A stretch of 64,000 nt of DNA from WHSO01 sp963732875 (GTDB lineage: Bacteria > Pseudomonadota > Alphaproteobacteria > SMXQ01). How positions within the stretch are numbered: the first letter of the stretch is position 1; the number at the start of each line of letters is the position of its first letter. The notes beneath the pieces are model-generated. The model did not search any database. It saw nothing but the letters and a program-made list of their open reading frames with translations, and was not told where the DNA came from. Positions 9,177 to 17,385 of this stretch are shown piece by piece. The stretch is taken from the NCBI GenBank assembly GCA_963732875.1, contig CAVTBD010000002.1:1240001-1304000 (forward strand), given 5' to 3'. A program made the translations under genes and the position numbers.

Positions 9177-9208
9177 CGCGGCGGCAGGCCCCGGGGCCCA
9201 CCGCCGCG
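9177..9208. terminator. GC-rich hairpin between convergent genes
   Basis: Arms CGCGGCGG (9177-9184) and CCGCCGCG (9201-9208) enclose an inner palindrome GGCCCCGGGGCC. It lies between the ends of the BON gene and the porin gene. There is no T-run, so a role as a bidirectional terminator or mRNA 3' stabiliser is an inference from position. Confidence 0.45.
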
Positions 9209-9241
9209 CCACGACCGCGGCCACGCCACAGCCGCGAGGCG

Positions 9242-10378
9242 CTAGAACTTGAGCGTGTAGTCGACCAGCAGGCCGTAGGTGTCGCTGTCGACGCCGTCTT
9301 CCCGCGTGGTCTTCCAGCCCAGGTTGACGCCGAGGCCGTTCTCGAAAGTGTAGCCGCCCGATACCTGGAACAGCCTGTCGTCGACGTCGGCGCCGGCGCT
9401 CGCCTCGGTATCGCGGGCGGTGCGCGAGAGCGCGAGGTTCCACGGCCCCATCTCGAAGCCCAGTGACGTCGTCAGATAGCGTGCGTCGGTGCCGGGGGTG
9501 CCTGCCCGGTCCTGGAACGAGACGTATTCCACCAACGGCGTGATATCGACGGCACCGGCCGACATCCTGACCGATAGCGTGCCGGAATATCCCGTTTCCG
9601 CCGATTCGCCGGGCGCGGCGACGCCGCGATGGAGGTAGGCGAGCTGATAGCGCAGGCCGGACAGCACCGGTACCTTCTCGCCTTCCAGCCCGAGAGAGAA
9701 CGAGGAGAAGTCCTCGGTATTGCCGGCGCCGCCGTCGGACTTGCGCGCGCGTCCACGGCCGGTGATGACGGACTGGGACAAGAACGTGGTATCGGCGAAA
9801 AACGTGCCGAGCGTGACCGTGTGCTCGCCGCTGTCCTTGCCGCCGAAGTGGTAATCGGCGGCCACGCCAATCTGCTCGGCCAATTCGTAATCCTCGGCAA
9901 AGTCGGTACCCCAGATACCGGGGGCCGCATCCCAGGCGATGCCGAACTTCTGGCCGAACTTGCCGGCCCGAAAGCCGAAGGCGCCCTTCTGGTATTCACC
10001 GAACAGCTCCTGGGCGTAGAGGCCCTCGTCGCCGAAGAAGCGGTCCTGACCCGGATCGGGATCGCGCACGGTCTCGAGGGTCAGCAGCGACTTGAGCGAG
10101 AACGCATCCGTGATGGGCGCTTCGAGAGAGGTCTCGATCTTGGTATTGGCATCGTTGCGCTCGTTGTCGGGATCGTCAGAGTGGGCGGTCCAGTCGTTGT
10201 GGAGCTCGATATGCATCTCGCCCCTGATGCCGGCCGCGTCCTCGGCGATAACGGGTCTTCCCGGAACGAGCACGCCGCCGATGACGACAGCCGCCAGCCA
10301 CGCGGCGCGCGCGTGACGACGTCGGCATACCCCGGAAACGATCCCGGCGGGTGATTCGGTAACACGAGTGACGGTCAT
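9242..10378 (-). CDS. Outer-membrane porin
   Basis: A 378-residue outer-membrane beta-barrel protein. The ATG at 10378 has AGGAACAG upstream. A signal peptide (AAWLAAVVIGGVLVPGRPVIAED) ends near residue 45. The mature protein alternates short hydrophobic and polar strands (FGFRAGKFGQKFGIAWD, LRYQLAYLHR, NLALSRTARD) and ends in LLVDYTLKF, the terminal-Phe signature recognised by the BAM complex. It resembles general or carbohydrate-type porins; the solute is unknown. It lies 250 bp downstream of hemP on the same strand, but nothing in it resembles a TonB-dependent receptor. Co-regulation by iron is possible, not shown. Confidence 0.82.
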   Translation of the reverse strand: MTVTRVTESPAGIVSGVCRRRHARAAWLAAVVIGGVLVPGRPVIAEDAAGIRGEMHIELHNDWTAHSDDPDNERNDANTKIETSLEAPITDAFSLKSLLTLETVRDPDPGQDRFFGDEGLYAQELFGEYQKGAFGFRAGKFGQKFGIAWDAAPGIWGTDFAEDYELAEQIGVAADYHFGGKDSGEHTVTLGTFFADTTFLSQSVITGRGRARKSDGGAGNTEDFSSFSLGLEGEKVPVLSGLRYQLAYLHRGVAAPGESAETGYSGTLSVRMSAGAVDITPLVEYVSFQDRAGTPGTDARYLTTSLGFEMGPWNLALSRTARDTEASAGADVDDRLFQVSGGYTFENGLGVNLGWKTTREDGVDSDTYGLLVDYTLKF

Positions 10379-10628
10379 CTTTTCTGTTCCTGTTTTCCTG
10401 CGCCCCGAGCGGTGCCAGCCGAGAGGCGACGCGGCCTCTCCCGGCGCGCGGACAAGCGCGCACCGGCGGTCGACCGGGTTCAATGACGGCATCGGGCGGT
10501 GGCAACCGTCCGTGCCGCGGATGTCCTGGCTGGCTGGCGCCGGCGGCGGAAGGGCCGGCAGTGGCTGGCTGGGGTGAAGATTGAACGCGACGCCGGGCCC
10601 CCGGCCGAGGCGTCGCGGAAAGCCCCTG

Positions 10629-10811
10629 CTACTTGGTGAGGATCAGCCGCCCCTTGCGGGTACGGCGCAGGCGGTAAAGCTCGCCGGCATGGGAAATCGC
10701 CAACTCGCGCCCGCCCGCAAGCAAATCCTCGCTGCGGATCACGGGAACCGCAAGCGCGGGGTCACGGCCGGGCTCGGCCATGACACCCTCCCCCTTCTTC
10801 ACGTCGTTCAT
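10629..10811 (-). CDS. hemP: Hemin uptake protein HemP
   Basis: A 60-residue protein whose C-terminal half matches the HemP family: SEDLLAGGRELAISHAGE, then YRLRRTRKGRLILTK at the extreme C terminus. HemP proteins are usually 50-65 residues. In rhizobia and Burkholderia they act in haem uptake, probably as an activator of the haem receptor operon. Two starts are plausible: 10811, or the ATG at 10781, which has a strong GGGGGAGG five bases upstream and would give 50 residues. A candidate iron-responsive operator lies ~110 bp upstream. No haem receptor or ABC transporter gene is in the window, so this hemP is separated from its usual partners. Confidence 0.8.
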   Translation of the reverse strand: MNDVKKGEGVMAEPGRDPALAVPVIRSEDLLAGGRELAISHAGELYRLRRTRKGRLILTK

Positions 10812-10920
10812 GTCGGTAGTCCACCCTCATGTCTCTCTCCCCTTCGGCCCTGCCCCGAGGGCCGTTCCGGCGCCGCGCGGTCGAGCCGCCACGGCACCGG
10901 GATCCCCGTTGAAATAACGC

Positions 10921-10941
10921 GAATGCGAATGAGTTGCAATA
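10921..10941 (-). promoter_or_regulatory. Candidate iron-responsive (Fur/Irr-like) operator
   Basis: The stretch 10921-10941 reads on the minus strand as a dyad-like TTGCAACTCATTCGCATTC, similar in style to the GC-broken AT dyads bound by Fur-family regulators in alphaproteobacteria. It lies about 110 bp upstream of hemP, a typical iron-regulated gene. The match is to a remembered style of site, not a computed score. Confidence 0.35.
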
Positions 10942-10984
10942 TCTTTTTGTGATGCGCCGTTCACAGGATCGCAAGCCGGTCGGT

Positions 10985-12064
10985 TCAGGCCGCGGCTTCC
11001 TCCGCCTGCTCCGGATCGACCACCACCTGGTGGCGCGTGCCCGGCACGTAGACGCCGTTGAAATTCTCCCGCACCGAGGCCGGCAGCGGCCGGGCGTGTT
11101 CGTCCTTCAGCCACAGCCGGTAGAGATGACGCTTGCGCGCGGGCTCGGACCAGTCCTCGAAGGCGCGGCGCGAATGCAGCATGACGTGGTTGTGCAGGAA
11201 CTGGATGTCGCCCTGCTCGAACGGGATGTCGGCGGCGCAGTCCTCCACCATCGACTTGTAAAGCGCCATCGCCTCTTCCTGGGCCGGCGTGAACGGCGGC
11301 ACGCCAGGCAGGCCCTGGGCTTTGCGGATGTAGGCCGAGACGCCGCGCGCCGAGAAATAGCCCTCATGGATGGAAAACACCGGCTGGCGGTACCACTGGG
11401 GCTGGCCCGCCGGCACCTCGCCATGGCGCGTGAAATAGAAATCCTCCATCAGCACCGCCGCGAGGTCGGGACGCTTGGCCAGTATCCGGTTGTAAAGGGT
11501 GACGGCGCTCGCCACCCGGCTTTCGCCGCCGCTCTGCGAGGTCTGCATACACAGGAGCCCGACATAGTCGCAGTGGTCGCAGTGGAAGCCGAGCGCGGCA
11601 TTGGACTGGTAGCCGCGCGCCTTGGGGTCGTCGTAGCTCTTGCCGAAGTCGCGCACGTGGCCGAGCAGATGGCCGAACGCGTTCTGGGACACCGGCTGGC
11701 CGAGATGAGTGCCAATGCCGAGGTAGGCGGTCGCCGCCCGGCGCCGTCCGAGGTCCGCGACCGGCAATCCGCGCAGCACGACGATGCCGCGCCCGTCCTG
11801 CAGCTCGCGCCGCACGTCGGCGAGCGCCGCGGCGAAGCGCGGCAGCGGGAACTTGTCCCGCGCGATCTCGGTCAGGGGCGCGCCGTCGGCAAGATAGGCG
11901 TCCGCCGCCGCGGTCACTTCGGCGATATCGGTGGGCGACAGGACATAAATCCAGTCGTCGCTGGCGACGAGGTTCCCGGGCTCCCAACCGGCGGGGTCGA
12001 CGACCGGCTGGCCGGATACCGCGGGCACGCGGGCAGCCGTGCGGAACGTTCCGAAATCCGACAT
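10985..12064 (-). CDS. TauD/TfdA-family Fe(II)/2-oxoglutarate dioxygenase
   Basis: A 359-residue oxygenase. The facial triad is visible as His161 and Asp163 in GFHCDHCDY, with the distal His in LHNHVMLHSRRAF. The Arg that binds 2-oxoglutarate is expected in RKRHLYRLWL. Family members hydroxylate or cleave small acids using O2, Fe(II) and 2-oxoglutarate, releasing succinate and CO2. It is the last gene of a minus-strand run: solute receptor, class II aldolase, cupin, dioxygenase. The cupin stop lies 7 bp before this start, so the genes are co-translated or nearly so. The ATG at 12064 is chosen because the frame upstream overlaps the cupin gene. The substrate is unknown, possibly the acid bound by the receptor. 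Confidence 0.85.
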   Translation of the reverse strand: MSDFGTFRTAARVPAVSGQPVVDPAGWEPGNLVASDDWIYVLSPTDIAEVTAAADAYLADGAPLTEIARDKFPLPRFAAALADVRRELQDGRGIVVLRGLPVADLGRRRAATAYLGIGTHLGQPVSQNAFGHLLGHVRDFGKSYDDPKARGYQSNAALGFHCDHCDYVGLLCMQTSQSGGESRVASAVTLYNRILAKRPDLAAVLMEDFYFTRHGEVPAGQPQWYRQPVFSIHEGYFSARGVSAYIRKAQGLPGVPPFTPAQEEAMALYKSMVEDCAADIPFEQGDIQFLHNHVMLHSRRAFEDWSEPARKRHLYRLWLKDEHARPLPASVRENFNGVYVPGTRHQVVVDPEQAEEAAA

Positions 12065-12071
12065 GACGCGC

Positions 12072-12578
12072 CTACTCGTAAAAGGCGCCTTCGCGCAGCA
12101 CGGTCTTCTCGGGACGCTTGTTCTCGACGCTGTGCGGCTCGATCTGCTCGCCGCGGACGCCGAGGCGCTTGTCGGGATCGCCCTTGTGCGGCATGAACGA
12201 GGCAATACGCAGCACCACCAGCGGCTCCTCGCCCGAGTTCTCGAAACAGTACCAGGTGCCATCGTACAGCATGATGCCCTCGTTGCGGGTCAGGTCCCAG
12301 ACCTCGCCGCGCGGGCCGTAGAAGCGCGCCGTGCCCTGCAGCACCACGAAGCTGTGGTCCTGGTTGTAGTGGCTGTGCATGGCGTTCTCACCTTCGCGCG
12401 GCGCGTAGCAGCGGATCTTGAGCTGGAAATTCTCGGTCTCGGCCAGCACGGTCGACAGGCTGCCCGCGTCCAGCAGCGGGGTGCGCAGCTGGAAGCGCGA
12501 CGGCGGCGGTGCCGCCTCGAAATCCATCGATGCGTCGGGATCGCCGACTTCCACGGGGCGACGGGCGGGATCGATCAT
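12072..12578 (-). CDS. Cupin-domain protein of the dioxygenase operon
   Basis: A 168-residue single-domain cupin. The ATG at 12578 is preceded by AGGAGGAGGCCC, a near-perfect ribosome site. The metal-binding motif is HSHYNQDHSFVVLQG (about residues 73-87), with a second motif in GTWYCFENSGEEPLVVLRI (about 115-135). It has the look of a one-domain dioxygenase or isomerase, or of an auxiliary cupin. It sits between a class II aldolase and a TauD-family oxygenase, so it probably acts on an intermediate of the same pathway. The three 16-bp tandem repeats just upstream of its ribosome site are unusual. Confidence 0.78.
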   Translation of the reverse strand: MIDPARRPVEVGDPDASMDFEAAPPPSRFQLRTPLLDAGSLSTVLAETENFQLKIRCYAPREGENAMHSHYNQDHSFVVLQGTARFYGPRGEVWDLTRNEGIMLYDGTWYCFENSGEEPLVVLRIASFMPHKGDPDKRLGVRGEQIEPHSVENKRPEKTVLREGAFYE

Positions 12579-12587
12579 GGGCCTCCT

Positions 12588-12635
12588 CCTGTGATTCTGG
12601 TTGCCTGTGATTCTGGTTGCCTGTGATTTTGATTG
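12588..12635 (-). repeat. Three tandem 16-bp repeats in the cupin 5' leader
   Basis: On the plus strand CCTGTGATTCTGGTTG occurs at 12588-12603 and 12604-12619, and with two substitutions (CCTGTGATTTTGATTG) at 12620-12635. The array ends within 10 bp of the cupin start and overlaps the region just upstream of its ribosome site. It could be an array of regulator sites, a translation-control element or a slippage product. Confidence 0.9.
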
Positions 12636-12692
12636 ATTGAGGGCCATCTTCGCGCCCGCCCCGCCCGGCCGTCAACGGCCACCGCGCCGGGC

Positions 12693-13418
12693 TCAGGCGA
12701 AGGCGGCGCAGCCGGTGCCGCCCTGGCGGTCCCAATGGGCCTCGAGCTGGCAGAAATAGCGCCAGGCGCGCTGGGAGCGCGTGCCGAAATCGGCGCCCGC
12801 GCCAAACGCCGCGCAGTCCTCGGCGGTCAGGCAATCGAGCTCGCCCAGCGTCGCGGCCTGGACCGACTTGCGCGCCTCGTCCTCCAGGATCATGGCGCCA
12901 TACATCATCTCCTCGACGTCGCGCCCCACCATGACGATGCCGTGGCCACGCATGAGGCAGGCGCGCGCGCCGCCGATCACGCCGGCGATGGCCCGGCCCT
13001 GCTCGACCGTCTTGACCAGCTGCGGCTCGCCGTAGACCGGCACGCCGTCGGCGAAGATGCTGCCCTGGAGCGTGACCGGCCGGAAAGCGCGCCTGGCGAT
13101 GGCGAACAGGGTCGCATAGGGAGCGTGCAGATGGGCGATGGCGAGCGCGTCGTCGCGCTTCCCATGCAGGACGGTATGGATCGGCCATTCGATGGGCAAC
13201 CGCATGTCCCCGTCGAGCACCTTGCCGTCGAGATCGGCGGCCAGCATGTCGTCGGCCGTCACGGTCGATTTCTCGACCCCCATGCTGGGCGACATGTAGA
13301 CCCGCCCGCTCGCGGGATCGTAGGTGCTGACATGGCCGAACAGGCCGATCAGCTGCTGCATGGCGAAGATGCGGGTGCAGGTGGCGAGCTTGTCGCGCAG
13401 GACCGTCTCGTTGCTCAT
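12693..13418 (-). CDS. Class II aldolase/adducin-family protein
   Basis: A 241-residue protein of the fuculose-phosphate aldolase/adducin family. The catalytic Glu77 is in LPIEWPIH. The Zn2+-binding His pair is His96 and His98 in AHLHAPY, with the third His (~159) in RGHGIVMVG. These enzymes carry out retro-aldol cleavage or decarboxylation of hydroxy acids and sugar phosphates. It is the second gene of the receptor-aldolase-cupin-dioxygenase run, 94 bp after the receptor. The set suggests uptake and breakdown of a small hydroxy or oxo acid. AGGAGATTCC precedes the start. Confidence 0.88.
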   Translation of the reverse strand: MSNETVLRDKLATCTRIFAMQQLIGLFGHVSTYDPASGRVYMSPSMGVEKSTVTADDMLAADLDGKVLDGDMRLPIEWPIHTVLHGKRDDALAIAHLHAPYATLFAIARRAFRPVTLQGSIFADGVPVYGEPQLVKTVEQGRAIAGVIGGARACLMRGHGIVMVGRDVEEMMYGAMILEDEARKSVQAATLGELDCLTAEDCAAFGAGADFGTRSQRAWRYFCQLEAHWDRQGGTGCAAFA

Positions 13419-13512
13419 GGAATCTCCTGACTATGGTGGCTGGGCATCGCACCAAGACACGCACGAACGGGGGACGGATCGCATCCGTCCCCCGCTACCG
13501 GTGTCCCGGCGA

Positions 13513-14634
13513 TCAGCTCTTCTTCTTGGATTTCTTTCCCTTGCGCTTTTTGCTGCAGAATTTCTTGTCGGTGTAATCTTGGCACCGGCCGCTACCCTTG
13601 AGGACCATCAACTGGCGGAGGCGCTCGATCGCCTCGTGCGGCGCCGTCAGCACGCTGGCGACGATAGCCTCGACCTCGGTGCCCGTAGCGGGGCGCAGGT
13701 ACATCTTCTCGCGCGCCGCTTCCTTCAGGAAACCGGGATCCTTGACCATGTCGTCGAAGGCCTTGCGCAGCGCGGCGACGCGATCCGCGGGAACCGCCGG
13801 CGGCATGAAATACGAAAAGCCGATTTCGGGCCCGGCCACCGCCACCTCCATGGCGTGCTTGTCGATCGGCGTCTTGGCGAGGTCGATGGCGGTCGGCACA
13901 TCGGACCATGCCGTTTCCCGCTTCATACCGAACTGGACGATGGGGCTGAACAGGTGCTGGGTCAGGTACTGTGGCTTGACCGCCTTGAACGTAAGGTAGG
14001 AAAAGCTGCCAAACCCGTCGATTTCCCCACGTTCCATCGCGAGAAACACCTGCCCACCGCCGGCATAGCCGTTCACCACCCTGAATTTGGTGCCGAGCAT
14101 GTTGTTCATGATGGTCGGATAGACCGTGGAGTTCGAGGTCGCTCCGGTACTGCCGATCACGGCCGGATATCGACGCGCCTCGTCGATGTTGCGGACCTTC
14201 GATTTCGACTTGTTCCAGACGCCGATCACCGCGTTCGAGGCAAGCAGCCTGCCGAGACCGATGATCTTGCCGGCATCGAACTTGACGCCCTTGCCACCCA
14301 TCGCCTGGTAGAGCGGCAGGTTGAAGTGCAGCGTGAACAATACCGTGCCGTCGCGGGGGCTCCGATTGTAGGCGTAATTCAGCACCACCATGCCGCCCGC
14401 GCCCGGCATGTTGCGCGGGATAATGTCGGGGTGGCCGGGGATGTGCCCGCCGAGATTACGGGCGAGCAGCCGGGCATAGACGTCATAGCCGCCGCCGGGC
14501 GGCGTGCTGATGAGGATGGTCATGTGCTTGCTCTTGTAGAAATCCGCGATCGGATCGGCCGCGGCGCTCCGGGCCGGAACAAGCCCAAGGAAAATCAGCA
14601 CGCCAAAAAACGCGCAAGCCAACTTGCGAATCAT
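13513..14634 (-). CDS. Tripartite tricarboxylate receptor with a lysine-rich tail
   Basis: A 373-residue Bug/TctC-type periplasmic binding protein. The signal peptide spans residues ~1-25 (LACAFFGVLIFLGLVPARSAAA). The first ligand loop is MTILISTPPGGGYDVYARLL, followed by the family's MERGEIDGF segment. GGGGAGGC precedes the ATG. It heads an operon with an aldolase, a cupin and a TauD oxygenase, so it probably binds their substrate. The membrane subunits TctA and TctB are absent. Odd feature: the family normally ends near LMVLKG, but here a further ~23 residues follow, with two Cys and the run KKRKGKKSKKKS, a highly basic C-terminal tail. Confidence 0.88.
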   Translation of the reverse strand: MIRKLACAFFGVLIFLGLVPARSAAADPIADFYKSKHMTILISTPPGGGYDVYARLLARNLGGHIPGHPDIIPRNMPGAGGMVVLNYAYNRSPRDGTVLFTLHFNLPLYQAMGGKGVKFDAGKIIGLGRLLASNAVIGVWNKSKSKVRNIDEARRYPAVIGSTGATSNSTVYPTIMNNMLGTKFRVVNGYAGGGQVFLAMERGEIDGFGSFSYLTFKAVKPQYLTQHLFSPIVQFGMKRETAWSDVPTAIDLAKTPIDKHAMEVAVAGPEIGFSYFMPPAVPADRVAALRKAFDDMVKDPGFLKEAAREKMYLRPATGTEVEAIVASVLTAPHEAIERLRQLMVLKGSGRCQDYTDKKFCSKKRKGKKSKKKS

Positions 14635-14779
14635 GAAAGCCTCCCCTGTGAAGCCATTGTTACGGGCAACGCTTGTGACGGGCTGCTTCTTCGGCAGCGC
14701 CCGAGCCTAGGCCGATTTCCGGGCCATGCCCAGCATTCCGGCGGCCCGGTCGCGGGAAAGTGATGACGAGGCGACCTGC

Positions 14780-15751
14780 CTACTGGTCGCAGCGATGGAC
14801 TTCGACCGTGACGTGCTTGATGCCGAGATCTTCGGGGATCAGCGCCTTGTAGTGGTCGGCCGGCTGGGGATTGTGGGTGACGACGGAAAGCGCGGCGGCA
14901 TGGATGCCAGGCCCGATCGACCACACGTGGAAATCGGCGAGCCGGTTGTCGCCCTCCAATTCGATGGCCTTGCGCACTCCTTCGCGGACCTCGGGCCGAG
15001 CGGTGCGGTCGAGCAGCACGTGGCTGGTATCGCGCATCAGGCCGAGCGCCCAGATCAGGATCACGACCGCGCCCACCAGACCCATGACGGGGTCGAGCCA
15101 GACCTGTCCCCACAGGGCACCCGCCAGCAACGCGACGATGGCCAGCACCGACGTCGCGGCATCGGTCATCACATGGATATAGGCGGAGCGGAGGTTGTGG
15201 TCGTCGTGACGACCATGGCCGGGTGCATGATCGTGCTCATGCTCGCGGCCGTGATCGTGCCCGTGGTCATGGTCGCCGGCGCGCTGCAGGATCAGGGCGC
15301 AGGCCAGGTTCACGACGAGGCCGACGACCGCGACGATGAGCGCCCAGCGGAACTCGATCGGACGGGGCGTGGCGAGGCGCAGGACGCTTTCCCAGGCCAT
15401 CGAGGCGACCGGGATGAGCAGCAGGAGGGCGCCGGTGAAGCCGCTCAGGGCCGAAATCTTGCCGGTGCCGAGCGCGTAGCGTGTGTCGCCCGCCTTGCGC
15501 CGCATCCAGACATAGGCGAATACGCTGATGGTGAGCGCCAGGGCGTGGGAACCCATGTGCAGCCCGTCGGCCAGCAGCGCCATCGATCCGAACGCAATGC
15601 CCCCGACGATCTCCGCCACCATGGTTATTGCGGTGATGACGACGACGCTGGCCGTGCGCGATTCCGCCGAGCGGCGGCGGTGCAGGCCGAAGCGATGGTC
15701 GTGCCGCCACGGTGCCAGGGAGTGGGTGTCGTGCGAGTGCATGGTGGCCAT
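14780..15751 (-). CDS. dmeF: CDF-family Co2+/Ni2+ exporter DmeF
   Basis: A 323-residue cation diffusion facilitator with six predicted membrane segments. TM2 and TM5 carry the metal-site pattern (LLADGLHMGSHALAL, and IHVMTDAATSVLAI), with His and Asp as ligands. A long His/Asp-rich cytoplasmic loop between TM4 and TM5 starts DHDHGHDHGREHEHDH. The N terminus MHSHDTHSLAPWRHDHRFG is also His-rich, typical of the DmeF subfamily that exports cobalt and nickel with a proton antiport. The usual partner regulator DmeR is not seen beside it. The start at 15751 is chosen over the ATG at 15742; neither has a strong ribosome site. Confidence 0.88.
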   Translation of the reverse strand: MATMHSHDTHSLAPWRHDHRFGLHRRRSAESRTASVVVITAITMVAEIVGGIAFGSMALLADGLHMGSHALALTISVFAYVWMRRKAGDTRYALGTGKISALSGFTGALLLLIPVASMAWESVLRLATPRPIEFRWALIVAVVGLVVNLACALILQRAGDHDHGHDHGREHEHDHAPGHGRHDDHNLRSAYIHVMTDAATSVLAIVALLAGALWGQVWLDPVMGLVGAVVILIWALGLMRDTSHVLLDRTARPEVREGVRKAIELEGDNRLADFHVWSIGPGIHAAALSVVTHNPQPADHYKALIPEDLGIKHVTVEVHRCDQ

Positions 15752-15907
15752 GCTAGCAGCCGGCGCCAGCCGACGGAACCCCGGCATCCTACCCGATCCC
15801 CGGCAGCAGCGCGGCCTTGAGACGCGCGCGGCCGGCGCAAGTCCCCGCGGGCTTGCCCCACCCAGGAAACGCGGGGATACTCCGGGTCCGGTCCCAAGGA
15901 AAAAAAC

Positions 15908-17194
15908 ATGTCGGAAAACGCCCAATCCTCGCCAGAGGCGAAGCAACGCTCGTTCGCCGCCCTGCATCATCCCGGCTGCCGCATCTACCTTCTCGGCACC
16001 ATGCTGGCGATGATGGCCGACAACATCGAGCACGTGATCAGCTACTGGATGATCTTCCAGAAGTTCCACTCTCCCGCGCTCGCGGGGTTCGCGGTGGTAT
16101 CGCACTGGGCGCCGTTCCTGCTCTTTTCGATCTGGTCCGGTGCCCTCGCCGACCGGTTCGATCCGCGGCGCATCATCCAGCTCGGCATGGCGCTGTTCAT
16201 GACGTCGTCGATCAGCTGGGGCGTGCTGTTCTGGACCGGCGCACTGCAGGAATGGCACGCCGCCGTGATCCTGATGATCCACGGCATGGCAGGTGTGTTG
16301 TGGTCGCCCTCGGCGCAGCTCCTGATCCACGACATCGTCGGTGGCAGGAACCTGCAGAGCGGAATCCGGCTCATGTCCACGGCACGCCAGCTCGGGCTGC
16401 TGATGGGCCCCGCCATCGGCGGCGCCATCCTGCTGACGCTGGGCCCGACCTACGGCATCCTGTTCAATGCCATGATCTACCTGCCGCTCTTGCTATGGCT
16501 GATCGCTGCGCCCTACGGTCCCAAGTTCCGTGCGGCGGATGCTCCCGCCCCGAGTCGCCGTGCCGTGCGCGGCTTTTACGATGTGATCGAGACGATCCGC
16601 ATGATCGCCGGCAACCGGATCATCATTTCCATGACGCTGCTGGCAGGGCTTGCCTCGTTCCTGGTGGGCAATGCCCACCAAGCGCAGATGCCCCAATTCG
16701 CCCACGACCTCGGCCACGGCGATGAGGGCCTGTTCTACAGCATCCTGCTGACCGCCTCCGCCGCTGGCGCCCTGACGGCGGGCATCGTGCTGGAAGGCAA
16801 GAATCTGCTGCCCGCGAACCCGCGCTCGGCATTCATCCTGGTCATGCTGTGGTGCCTCGCCATCGGCGGCTTCGCCATGACCGGCTACTATCCGCTCGCG
16901 GTCGGGCTGATGGCCGCCGCCGGCTTCCTCAACCTGTCCTACAGTTCCATGGCGCAGACGCTGGTGCAGCTCCATGCGCCCGCCGAAATCCGCGGTCGGG
17001 TGATCGGCCTCTACAACATGTCCGCCAACGGACTCAGGATGTTCTCCGGCATCACGGTCGGTTTCGGCGGCAGCCTGATCGGCATCCACTGGTCGCTCGG
17101 TATTTCAGCATTTGCGCTTCTGACGCTCATCGCCATGCTGTTCACCTACGCCGTGGTGCGCGCAGGGCGGCGCGAAGCGGGCGCGGCGGAATAG
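15908..17194 (+). CDS. MFS transporter, EntS/MFS_3-like
   Basis: A 428-residue major facilitator with about 12 membrane segments. The loop 2-3 motif reads GALADRFDPRRII and a second-half motif follows around RGRVIGLYNM. The pattern fits the EntS-like (MFS_3) exporters, which include siderophore and drug efflux proteins. AAGGAAAAAAAC precedes the ATG. It is divergent from dmeF, with 156 bp between the start codons, so the two may share a control region. The substrate cannot be assigned. A 12-bp-arm hairpin follows its stop codon. Confidence 0.82.
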   Translation: MSENAQSSPEAKQRSFAALHHPGCRIYLLGTMLAMMADNIEHVISYWMIFQKFHSPALAGFAVVSHWAPFLLFSIWSGALADRFDPRRIIQLGMALFMTSSISWGVLFWTGALQEWHAAVILMIHGMAGVLWSPSAQLLIHDIVGGRNLQSGIRLMSTARQLGLLMGPAIGGAILLTLGPTYGILFNAMIYLPLLLWLIAAPYGPKFRAADAPAPSRRAVRGFYDVIETIRMIAGNRIIISMTLLAGLASFLVGNAHQAQMPQFAHDLGHGDEGLFYSILLTASAAGALTAGIVLEGKNLLPANPRSAFILVMLWCLAIGGFAMTGYYPLAVGLMAAAGFLNLSYSSMAQTLVQLHAPAEIRGRVIGLYNMSANGLRMFSGITVGFGGSLIGIHWSLGISAFALLTLIAMLFTYAVVRAGRREAGAAE

Positions 17195-17226
17195 CACCAC
17201 CATTGACCGAGCTAGCGGGAAGCGAA

Positions 17227-17264
17227 AACGCCGCGCGCCGATCCTGAAGTGCGCGCGCGGCGTT
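17227..17264. terminator. Perfect 12-bp hairpin after the MFS gene
   Basis: AACGCCGCGCGC (17227-17238) pairs perfectly with GCGCGCGGCGTT (17253-17264), with a 14-nt loop. It lies 33 bp after the MFS stop codon. AAAA precedes the left arm, so the structure reads best as a terminator for minus-strand transcription, or as a bidirectional one. Confidence 0.6.
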
Positions 17265-17295
17265 CCGCCCCCTTCCCTCCCGTGGGAGGGACCCC

Positions 17296-17372
17296 CTAGT
17301 GTGGTGGATTTGAAGTTCCTGACATTATTTGGGGCGGCATCGAAAGGAACTTCAAATCCATAACCACACTAG
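17296..17372 (+). repeat. Palindromic repeat element A (77 bp)
   Basis: The element starts CTAGTGTGGT and ends ACCACACTAG. Its arms are 25 bp and perfectly complementary (outer 10 plus inner GGATTTGAAGTTCCT), broken by a 3-nt bulge (TAT) on the right arm. The central ~24 nt contain GGGGCGGC. It shares this whole architecture with element B, 13 bp away in the opposite orientation. Confidence 0.9.
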
Positions 17373-17385
17373 AATCATATAGTTG

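Noticed and set aside
12588..12635. CRISPR-like array
   Set aside because: The 16-bp units are directly adjacent with no spacers and there are no cas genes.
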